Shown piece by piece: positions 26,297-32,639 of a stretch of 42,903 nucleotides of DNA. How positions within the stretch are numbered: position 1 is the first letter of the stretch; every line of letters starts with the position of its first letter. The notes under the pieces were generated by a model. It did no database searches, was not told the origin of the DNA, and was given only the letters and a program-made list of their open reading frames with translations. Where the stretch lies: the NCBI GenBank assembly GCA_902797305.1, contig CADBSK010000093.1, forward strand, positions 1 through 42,903, in the 5' to 3' direction. Source of the stretch: an uncultured Spirochaetaceae bacterium. Lineage in GTDB: Bacteria > Spirochaetota > Spirochaetia > Treponematales > Treponemataceae. The position numbers and the translations under genes were made by a program.

Positions 26297-27209
26297 ACGA
26301 AAACTAATTCTTTTAATTGTTACCGGAGTTCTTTTTGTAATTGCCCTTCTTCAGAGCATTTTAGGTAATCTCAGTCCTGTAAAAACAATAAAACTCGATA
26401 CCGAACCTGATAAAATTACAATAACTTCAAGTTCTAACTCATATGAACTAACAAAAAAGAATGGAACCTGGTATGTTGGAACAGACAATTTCGAAGCTAA
26501 AAAAACAGAAGTAAACCAAATGATTAAAGCTGTTCAGGAAATCAAAGTTCTGGAAAAAGTCGGAAGTGCATCTAACGAAATGCTTGAAGAACGCTTTGAT
26601 CTTTTGGATGCAAAAGCTATTGTTGTAACCGCAACCAAGCAGGATAAAGAATTAAGAACTATCAAGATTGGAAAATCTACTTCAACAGGATCCCAGTCTT
26701 ATGTTACCCTTGACAACAAAAAAGAAGTCTATCTTATAAGTGGAAATTTAAGCAACATCTTCAATAAAACTAGGGATTCTTTACGCAGCGAATACATCTA
26801 CGAAGTTAGCTCAAAAGATATCACTTCAATCAACGTTAGCAAAAATGCTAATACTTGGGCACTTGAACGCACAAACAAGCCTAACCAGGATTCAGAATGG
26901 AAAGGTTCAGGAACCGCAGAAAACCTTGTTCTCGACAACGCAAAAGTTGATGCATGGGTAAACCAGATTGCAACACTTAAAGTTTCAAAATGGCTCGAAG
27001 ATGATGTAAACGTTCCTTCTAATAAAGAAGTTCAGGTTCAGTTTACTATTAACGGACAGGTTACAGATATAGCAATCTACAAAGAAGGCATCGGCGATAA
27101 CGCAAAGTACATTTGTGTATGTAACCGCACTCCACACAAAGCAGAATTATCAAAAATTACAGCAACAAAGTTTATAAAAGATGTTAATGAACTTAAAAAA
27201 AGTGAATAG
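26289..27209 (+). CDS. DUF4340 domain-containing protein
   Basis: A ~306-residue single-pass membrane protein. The ATG at 26289 follows GAGGAAG and starts MTKRKLILLIVTGVLF, giving a normal N-terminal TM (~4-22). Earlier starts lie inside the GldG-like gene. The rest is extracytoplasmic and made of repeated beta units (KITITSSSNSYELTKKNGTW, then IKIGKSTSTGSQSYVTLD), as in DUF4340 proteins that accompany this ABC system. Exact job unknown. Last gene before a strong bidirectional terminator. Confidence 0.87.
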   Translation: MTKRKLILLIVTGVLFVIALLQSILGNLSPVKTIKLDTEPDKITITSSSNSYELTKKNGTWYVGTDNFEAKKTEVNQMIKAVQEIKVLEKVGSASNEMLEERFDLLDAKAIVVTATKQDKELRTIKIGKSTSTGSQSYVTLDNKKEVYLISGNLSNIFNKTRDSLRSEYIYEVSSKDITSINVSKNANTWALERTNKPNQDSEWKGSGTAENLVLDNAKVDAWVNQIATLKVSKWLEDDVNVPSNKEVQVQFTINGQVTDIAIYKEGIGDNAKYICVCNRTPHKAELSKITATKFIKDVNELKKSE

Positions 27210-27225
27210 CTAACATTTTTAACAC

Positions 27226-27289
27226 AAAAAAGGCTGACTTAAGATTGGTAACCCGTATGAGTTACGCTTTCTAATGTCAGCCTTTTTTT
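27226..27289. terminator. Bidirectional terminator
   Basis: AAAAAAGGCTGAC (27226-27238) pairs with GTCAGCC plus seven T (27276-27289). An inner hairpin GTAAC / GTTAC (27248-27252 / 27261-27265) tops the stem. It ends the ABC operon from the left and the metal ATPase gene from the right. Confidence 0.92.
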
Positions 27290-27316
27290 ATGCATGAACC
27301 GTCTGGAGTCGTTTTA

Positions 27317-29569
27317 TTATTTTTTACCCGCTAAAAGTCGCATTGAGTTTAGAATTGCAAGGAAACAAACTCCTACATCTCCAAATACAGCCAGCCACAT
27401 TCCGGTTATTCCAAGAGCACTAAAGAGCATTATCAAAACCTTAACACCAAGACTGATAACTATATTTTGATAAACAACAGACTTAGTATTTTTTGAAATC
27501 TTTATTGCATCGGCTATTTTTTCAAGGCTATCGTTCATAATTACTACATCAGCACTCTCAATTGCAGCATCTGAGCCAAGAGCACCCATGGCAATACCTA
27601 CATCTGCCCGAGCAAGAACCGGAGCATCATTAATTCCATCGCCAGCAAAAGCAACTTTTGAATTCTTCTTAAGAGCTGCTTCTTCTGATATCAACTCTTC
27701 TATCTTAGATACCTTATCTTCTGGTAGGAGCTCCCCATAACATTCTGTAAGACCAAGATTCTTTGCTGTGGTTTCAGCATTCTTTTTATTATCACCAGTG
27801 AGCATTACAAGCTTTTTTACGCCAGCTTTTTTAAGCTTTTGAAGGGAATAAATTGCATCCTCTTTTGTCTGATCACTAATAACAATATGACCGCAATACT
27901 TTCCTTCAAGAGCAACATGAACGATTGTACCCATATCGGTTTTATCGCATTCCTGATAACCAGAAACTTTTTCTTCTTTCATTAAAAGATCATTACCGGC
28001 CAGAACAGTTTTTCCATCCAGTTTTACCTTTATTCCTCTTCCACTTAGTTCCTGGGCATCAGTAACTTTTGCAAGAGAACAGCATTCCCCGTGATGAGCC
28101 TGTCGCAAGGATTTTGCAGCCGGATGATTTGAATAAATCTCTGCATGTGCAGCAAGAGCTACAAGTTCATCTTCTGGTAAAACCACAGGATTGACGCAAT
28201 GAACATCCGTTACAACAAATACACCTTTAGTCAATGTTCCGGTTTTATCAAAAGCACAAACCTTTGTTTTAGAAAGATTTTCGATTGCACTGCTTCCTTT
28301 TAAGAGAATGCCCATTCGGCTAGCTTTACCAATTCCACTAAAGAAAGCCAAAGGAACTGAAATTACAAGAGCGCAAGGACAGCTTACAACTAAGAACATA
28401 AGTGCACGATAAATCCATGTTGACCATTGCCATTCATTTTGAGTTAAACCAATTATAACAGTTGGAACAATAGCTACTAAAACAGCTGCAATACAAACTA
28501 TAGGAGTGTAAACTTTGCTAAATCGTGTAATAAAGCGTTCTGTACGAGTCTTTTTTTCGTTTGATGCAGAAACTAAATCCAAAATACGACTAGCGGCACT
28601 CTGACTACTGATCTTTTTACATTCAATCTGAATTACGCTTGTTGTATTTATTGCTCCACTATAAACTTCGTTTCCTTCAAAAACTTCTCGAGGAACAGAT
28701 TCGCCGGTAAGTGCCGAAGTATCCAAAAAGGTTTTTCCTTGTACTACAATTCCATCAACAGGAATCCGTTCACCAGGTTTTACAATTACAATATCTCCAA
28801 TTTCTACCTGTTCAGCTTTTACTGTTTTTTGCTCATCCCCAATCAAAACTGTTGCAGTTTCAGGGCAGATTTCTAGTAAAGCACTGATAGAATCTTTGGA
28901 TTTATCAACTGCGTAATCTTCAAAAAATTCTCCAATCTGATAAAACAACATTACAGCAACAGCTTCAGGGAACTCCCCAACAAAAACGGCCCCTAGAGAA
29001 GCAACCGTCATTAAAAACTGTTCATCAAAAATATGTCCTTTTAATAGATTTTTTACAGCCCCTATTACAACCTGACGACCAATAATCAAATAGGAAACCA
29101 TATAAAGAAGACCTGTCCCGATTTTAATATAATGCTCAGTTTGCGAATTGCTAAACCATTTGTGAAGCAAGTCCTGAACAGGGGTCAAATGCTCAATCAA
29201 AAGTGCAACAACAAAAATAATTGCAGAAACAATAATCTTTTTTAGAGAACCTTCGTCCTCATCATCGTGACAGTGGCAGTCGTCATGATCTTTTTCCTCG
29301 TGGTCGTGACAATGACAGGCCCAATCATGTTCATGTCGGTGTTCATGGCAGTCGCATTCATCGTGATCGTGGTGCTCGTGTTCGCATTCATCGTGATCGT
29401 GACAATGCTCTGAGTGTTCTTCCTCATGAGCATGTTCGTGGTCGTGGTGATTGCATTCATCGTGCTCGTGGTGTTCGTGTTCATCATGGCAATGTCCACA
29501 AGTACACTTGATATCATCTCCTAAAACATGTTTGTGGGATTTATGTTCGATTTCATTTTCCTGTTTCAT
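27317..29569 (-). CDS. zntA: Zn/Cd-type P1B ATPase with His-rich N-terminus
   Basis: A 750-residue heavy-metal efflux ATPase. Residues 9-101 are an extreme His/Asp/Glu/Cys tract (32 His and 12 Cys by my count, including CTCGHCH at 22-28) that replaces the usual ferredoxin-like HMA domain. About eight TM helices follow, with TGES (actuator), CPC (~394, metal site in the membrane), DKTGT (~440, phosphorylated Asp), HP (~482) and GDGIND (~643). CPC with His-rich tails suits Zn/Cd/Pb export (ZntA/CadA), although Co or Ni cannot be excluded. GGAGG upstream. It lies 19 bases after an SmtB-type repressor gene. Confidence 0.93.
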   Translation of the reverse strand: MKQENEIEHKSHKHVLGDDIKCTCGHCHDEHEHHEHDECNHHDHEHAHEEEHSEHCHDHDECEHEHHDHDECDCHEHRHEHDWACHCHDHEEKDHDDCHCHDDEDEGSLKKIIVSAIIFVVALLIEHLTPVQDLLHKWFSNSQTEHYIKIGTGLLYMVSYLIIGRQVVIGAVKNLLKGHIFDEQFLMTVASLGAVFVGEFPEAVAVMLFYQIGEFFEDYAVDKSKDSISALLEICPETATVLIGDEQKTVKAEQVEIGDIVIVKPGERIPVDGIVVQGKTFLDTSALTGESVPREVFEGNEVYSGAINTTSVIQIECKKISSQSAASRILDLVSASNEKKTRTERFITRFSKVYTPIVCIAAVLVAIVPTVIIGLTQNEWQWSTWIYRALMFLVVSCPCALVISVPLAFFSGIGKASRMGILLKGSSAIENLSKTKVCAFDKTGTLTKGVFVVTDVHCVNPVVLPEDELVALAAHAEIYSNHPAAKSLRQAHHGECCSLAKVTDAQELSGRGIKVKLDGKTVLAGNDLLMKEEKVSGYQECDKTDMGTIVHVALEGKYCGHIVISDQTKEDAIYSLQKLKKAGVKKLVMLTGDNKKNAETTAKNLGLTECYGELLPEDKVSKIEELISEEAALKKNSKVAFAGDGINDAPVLARADVGIAMGALGSDAAIESADVVIMNDSLEKIADAIKISKNTKSVVYQNIVISLGVKVLIMLFSALGITGMWLAVFGDVGVCFLAILNSMRLLAGKK

Positions 29570-29588
29570 AGGGCCTCCATATTTATCT

Positions 29589-29906
29589 CTATTCAGCGAT
29601 GTGTTCTAATCCTAAAGTCAAAATTGAAGTAACGTGGTCGTCACTAAGAGAATAAATTAAACTCTTTCCTTCTCTCCTGAATTTTACAAGTCCATTTGTC
29701 TTTAAAATTCTAAGCTGATGACTAACCGCAGACTGAGTCATTCCAAGACTTTCTGCTATCAGGTTAACAGGCATTTCTTTTTCTAATAAAACAAAAAGAA
29801 TCTTAATTCTGGAACTATCACCAAAAATTTTAAAAAGTTCGGCAAGATCAAATAATGTATCTTCGTCAGGCATCCTTTCTAAACACTCAGAAACTTCTTT
29901 TTCCAT
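29589..29906 (-). CDS. ArsR/SmtB-family metal-responsive repressor
   Basis: A 105-residue winged-helix repressor. The recognition helix is TQSAVSHQLRIL (57-68) and the wing is VKFRREGKSLIYSL. The last helix carries Asp89-x-His91-x10-His102-x2-Glu105, which exactly matches the spacing of the alpha-5 zinc site of SmtB/CzrA/NmtR-type sensors. The alpha-3 CxC site of CadC/ArsR types is absent (EMPVNLIAESL). It should therefore repress in the metal-free state and release on Zn (or Co/Ni). First gene of the operon with the P1B ATPase. Its promoter and operator are readable upstream. Confidence 0.92.
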   Translation of the reverse strand: MEKEVSECLERMPDEDTLFDLAELFKIFGDSSRIKILFVLLEKEMPVNLIAESLGMTQSAVSHQLRILKTNGLVKFRREGKSLIYSLSDDHVTSILTLGLEHIAE

Positions 29907-29930
29907 AAAAAATCCTTGTATTTAATAACA

Positions 29931-29948
29931 TTTGAACAACTGTTCATA
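29931..29948. promoter_or_regulatory. SmtB/CzrA-type operator
   Basis: TGAACA-AC-TGTTCA (29933-29946) is a perfect 6-2-6 inverted repeat, extended imperfectly to ATTTGAACA / TGTTCATAT. It matches the usual ArsR/SmtB operator pattern and overlaps the first base of the -10 on its promoter-proximal side, where binding would block transcription. Confidence 0.85.
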
Positions 29949-29976
29949 TATTAATTCTTATAAATGGATATGTCAA
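29948..29976 (-). promoter_or_regulatory. Promoter of the metal-efflux operon
   Basis: Minus-strand consensus TTGACA (29971-29976), 17-base spacer, TAATAT (29948-29953). The operator lies immediately downstream, across the start point. The -35 touches the T-run of the upstream lipoprotein terminator. Confidence 0.85.
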
Positions 29977-29977
29977 C

Positions 29978-30012
29978 AAAAAAAAGCGGAGGATTAAAAT
30001 CTTTCCTCCGCT
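29978..30012 (-). terminator. Terminator of the lipoprotein gene
   Basis: A perfect 9-bp stem AGCGGAGGA (29985-29993) / TCCTCCGCT (30004-30012), followed on the minus strand by eight T. One base separates the T-run from the -35 of the metal-efflux promoter. Confidence 0.9.
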
Positions 30013-30042
30013 AAATTTATCATTTTACAAGAAAAATTTTCA

Positions 30043-30615
30043 TTATCTTTGATAATAATCGTCAGTATTGCGCCATTCTTTGTAAAGCCAATCAGATTCC
30101 CAATGTTTTTCCCAGAAAGTTTCTTGAGCTGCTTTATAGTCCCAAGCCCAGCTCATAGACCAATTATACATATAAACATTTTGCATTTGTATATTTAATG
30201 TAATTATTCCTACATTGTTTGCATAATTATCTAAAATCTTAAAATTGTAATTATCAGCTCCTCTTTCCTTTAATTCACCACCAAAAAGGTATTCTTGACC
30301 ATTTCCGTTAATATTCTTCTTAACAGAACACAGACGATAAACTCCTTCTGGCACATTTGTATGATAAAACTCACCGTACTGGTTTGTTCTCATATAATAC
30401 TTTTTACGAGTCTTTCTATTTTGGATAACAACTTCAACACCATTCTGTAGAACATCAGATTCAGGAAGCAGGTTAGCATTAGTTTGATTAGTAAACTCAA
30501 AATTAACATTTCCGTAAACCAATGTCGTTACTTTTTCACTTGGTTCAGGAATACTTACACATCCAGTAAGACACGCACACAACAGCAAAATGATTAAACT
30601 TTTATACTTTTTCAT
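30043..30615 (-). CDS. Predicted lipoprotein with a TTR-like domain
   Basis: A 190-residue lipoprotein. The signal LLLCACLTGC gives Cys19 at a good lipobox. Residues ~30-110 resemble a transthyretin/carboxypeptidase-regulatory-like beta sandwich (VVIQNRKTRKKYYMRTNQYGEFYHTNVPEGVYRL-type layout, i.e. a side chain of G-x-F-x-N-V-P-x-G-x-Y). The C-terminal third is Trp/Tyr-rich. No exact family recognised. Own promoter upstream, AGAGGG ribosome site, and a strong terminator after it. Confidence 0.7.
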   Translation of the reverse strand: MKKYKSLIILLLCACLTGCVSIPEPSEKVTTLVYGNVNFEFTNQTNANLLPESDVLQNGVEVVIQNRKTRKKYYMRTNQYGEFYHTNVPEGVYRLCSVKKNINGNGQEYLFGGELKERGADNYNFKILDNYANNVGIITLNIQMQNVYMYNWSMSWAWDYKAAQETFWEKHWESDWLYKEWRNTDDYYQR

Positions 30616-30633
30616 TTTTTCCCTCTGAAAGAG

Positions 30634-30662
30634 ACAATAACATTTATTTAATATTTTAACAA
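30634..30662 (-). promoter_or_regulatory. Lipoprotein gene promoter
   Basis: Minus-strand TTGTTA (30657-30662), 17-base spacer, TATTGT (30634-30639), about 19 bases before the ATG at 30615. Confidence 0.5.
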
Positions 30663-30663
30663 C

Positions 30664-30712
30664 CTATAAAAAAAAACTCCGCAAAGTACAAAAAAATACC
30701 TCGCGGAGTTCT
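30664..30712 (-). terminator. Distal terminator of ilvC
   Basis: AACTCCGC (30675-30682) pairs with GCGGAGTT (30703-30710). On the minus strand a run of about nine T follows. It lies ~110 bases after the ilvC stop; the space between is filled by other hairpins. Confidence 0.8.
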
Positions 30713-30729
30713 AACTACCATTGGTAAAG

Positions 30730-30831
30730 CGAGTTTTTGTGGTTTTCACGCACTGAAAATCGGCGCGTCGTTGTGCGCCGAAGTAAAAACTCGTTATTAA
30801 TTTAATTTTGCGAATGCAAAATTAAATTAAT
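30730..30831. repeat. Hairpin cluster at the 3' end of ilvC
   Basis: CGAGTTTTT (30730-30738) pairs with AAAAACTCG (30785-30793) and encloses two hairpins, GGTTTTCA / TGAAAATC (30741-30761) and CGGCGC / GCGCCG (30761-30780), making a three-way fold. Next to it is a perfect 16-bp stem with a GAAT loop (30796-30831) that contains the ilvC stop codon. No coding frame. Confidence 0.6.
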
Positions 30832-32300
30832 GGCTTCATAGCCGTCATGTAAGCGCGGAGCTTGCGACCAACTACTTCGATTGGATGTTCGCGGATTTCT
30901 GCGTTTACTGCAACAAGTTCTGCGTTGCTTACGCTGTTATCCTTAACGTTCAAACCTTTACCGATAACTTCTGTAGTTACCTTTGGCATAAGGTCTTTTT
31001 CCATCATAGGAGCAGCAACATTAGCAAACAAGTAACAACCGTATTCTGCAGTATCAGAAATAACACGGTTCATTTCATACAAACGCTTGCGGTCGATAAG
31101 GTTAGCGATAAGTGGAACTTCATGGAGTGATTCGTAGTAAGCTGATTCTGGTTTAATACCTGCGTCAACCATTGTTTCAAATGCAAGTTCACAACCAGCC
31201 TTGATCATAGCTACCATCAAAATACCTTTATCAAAGTATTCCTGTTCGCTGATTTCAACAGAACTTTCTTTCTGGCTTTCAAATGGAAGTTTTCCTGTTT
31301 CTTCACGCCATTTAAGCAAGTCTTTATCACCAGCTTTCCAGTCTTCCATCATAGTGCTAGAGAATTTACCACTGATGATGTCATCCATGTGCTTCTGATA
31401 AAGTGGAGTAAGAAGCTTTTTGATTTCTTTAGAAAGTTCGTTAGCCTTGATTTTTGCAGGGTTAGAAAGGCGGTCCATCATACCTGTAATTCCACCGAAC
31501 TTAAGAGCTTCAGAAATTACATTCCATCCGTGCATCAAAAGCTTTGTAACATATTCTGGATCCATTCCGTCTGCAACCATCTTGTTGTAACAAACGATTG
31601 TACCAGCCTGGAGCATACCGCAAAGAATTGTCTGTTCGCCCATAAGGTCAGACTTAACTTCTGCAACAAAAGAGCTTTCAAGAACACCAGCCTTGCTTCC
31701 GCCCATACCAACTGCCAAAGCCTTAGCCATTGCCCAACCCTTTCCTTCTGGGTCGTTTTCTGGGTGAACTGCGATAAGATCAGGTACACCAAATCCACGT
31801 GCAAATTCGTGGTAAACTTCAGTACCAGGACCTTTTGGAGCACACATGATTACAGTAATATCTTTACGAATCTGCATTCCTTCTTCAATCATGTTGAATC
31901 CGTGTGAATACCACAAAGCAGAACCTTTTTTCATCAATTTCTGAACTTCGTTAATAACAGGAGTGTGCTGCTTATCTGGAGTAAGGTTTCCTACAAGGTC
32001 AGCAGTTGGAATCATTTCAGCATAAGTACCAACTTTGAATCCGTTTTCTGTAGCGTTTTTCCAAGACTGGCGTTTTTCTGTGATAGCTGATTCGCGGAGA
32101 GCGTAAGATACATCCAATCCTGAATCACGAAGACACAAACCCTGGTTCAATCCCTGAGCACCACATCCTACGATAACGATTTTCAAACCTTTAAGAGCTT
32201 TTACGCCATCTGCAAATTCGTCTTTGCTCATAGAACGGCAATGACCCAACTGAAGGCGTGCTTCACGCCAAGGAATAGAATTAAAATAATTGTTTCCCAT
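30822..32300 (-). CDS. ilvC: Ketol-acid reductoisomerase, long (class II) form
   Basis: A 492-residue enzyme of valine/isoleucine/leucine synthesis: acetolactate to dihydroxy-isovalerate with NADPH and Mg. It closely follows the E. coli-type long KARI, including the start [16 protein letters not shown], the nucleotide loop [10 protein letters not shown] (45-54), [27 protein letters not shown] and [10 protein letters not shown]. It is about 150 residues longer than class I enzymes. AGAGG lies upstream. No other ilv gene is adjacent. The stop codon lies inside a perfect 16-bp hairpin, and a hairpin cluster occupies the presumed 5' leader. Confidence 0.96.
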   Translation of the reverse strand: MGNNYFNSIPWREARLQLGHCRSMSKDEFADGVKALKGLKIVIVGCGAQGLNQGLCLRDSGLDVSYALRESAITEKRQSWKNATENGFKVGTYAEMIPTADLVGNLTPDKQHTPVINEVQKLMKKGSALWYSHGFNMIEEGMQIRKDITVIMCAPKGPGTEVYHEFARGFGVPDLIAVHPENDPEGKGWAMAKALAVGMGGSKAGVLESSFVAEVKSDLMGEQTILCGMLQAGTIVCYNKMVADGMDPEYVTKLLMHGWNVISEALKFGGITGMMDRLSNPAKIKANELSKEIKKLLTPLYQKHMDDIISGKFSSTMMEDWKAGDKDLLKWREETGKLPFESQKESSVEISEQEYFDKGILMVAMIKAGCELAFETMVDAGIKPESAYYESLHEVPLIANLIDRKRLYEMNRVISDTAEYGCYLFANVAAPMMEKDLMPKVTTEVIGKGLNVKDNSVSNAELVAVNAEIREHPIEVVGRKLRAYMTAMKPLI

Positions 32301-32342
32301 TTTATAAAACCTCTAAAAATAAATTTTCTTTTTTGGGCGTTT

Positions 32343-32450
32343 CCCTCGCTTCGCTCGGGTCGTGTGTTCGCGAGTTTGCAAAGCAAACTCGTAACGAAAA
32401 CGGTAATACCGTTTTCGCCAGCCCCTAACGCTTGGTCTTTGCTTCGCAAA
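32343..32450. repeat. Four-hairpin cluster in the ilvC 5' region
   Basis: Four stems in a row, each with a three-base loop: CCCTCGC-TTC-GCTCGGG (32343-32359, two mismatches), CGAGTTTGC-AAA-GCAAACTCG (32371-32391), CGAAAACGGT-AAT-ACCGTTTTCG (32395-32417), and TTTGC-TTC-GCAAA (32438-32450). CTAACGC occurs twice (32425 and 32477 areas). The 339-base gap 32301-32639 holds this cluster, the ilvC start region and the hydrogenase-receptor promoter, and no gene. Confidence 0.6.
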
Positions 32451-32497
32451 TCCTGCCTTTGGCACTGCTACACGCACTAACGCTTCTTTTTTTCAAA

Positions 32498-32503
32498 ATT
32501 ATA
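32498..32503 (-). promoter_or_regulatory. Candidate ilvC -10 (TATAAT)
   Basis: Perfect minus-strand TATAAT. No good -35 at 16-18 bases. If it is used, the ilvC leader would be ~190 bases and contain the four-hairpin cluster. Confidence 0.35.
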
Positions 32504-32551
32504 TTAACAGTATTTTTGCGTTGCGTAAACTGAAATATTCGCAATTAAATG

Positions 32552-32566
32552 TTGATATTTTATCAA
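32552..32566. promoter_or_regulatory. FNR/CRP-like palindrome upstream of the hydrogenase receptor
   Basis: TTGATA-TTT-TATCAA, a perfect inverted repeat. Its centre is ~62 bases before the expected transcription start, a classic class-I activator position. It resembles the FNR box TTGAT-N4-ATCAA but with five rather than four middle bases. Confidence 0.4.
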
Positions 32567-32584
32567 TAATAAAATTTAAATATT

Positions 32585-32614
32585 TTAACAAAATTCTTTA
32601 TTTGGGTGTAAAAT
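32585..32614 (+). promoter_or_regulatory. Promoter of the hydrogenase receptor gene
   Basis: TTAACA (32585-32590), 18-base spacer, TAAAAT (32609-32614), 26 bases before the ATG at 32640. A GGAAAG ribosome site lies between. Confidence 0.5.
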
Positions 32615-32639
32615 AATACTATTCTTTGGAAAGAAATTT

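Noticed and set aside
29242-29517. Met/Thr/Asn-rich open frame inside the metal ATPase gene
   Set aside because: It is the shifted reading of the His-rich repeat DNA, with no start signal and a nonsense composition.
29266-29545. CRISPR-like or tandem repeat array
   Set aside because: The short repeats are in-frame codons of the His-rich tract with no spacers.
31389-31907. 172-codon plus-strand frame within ilvC
   Set aside because: Antisense shadow of a highly conserved gene; no ribosome site and no recognisable protein.
32228-32480. Short open frames on both strands across the ilvC leader hairpins
   Set aside because: They run through the inverted repeats and have no start signals; the hairpin structure explains the sequence better.
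32422-32481. Integron attC-like site (two GCGTTAG copies on the minus strand)
   Set aside because: The two copies are direct, not inverted, and no paired R/L boxes, cassette gene or integrase was found.
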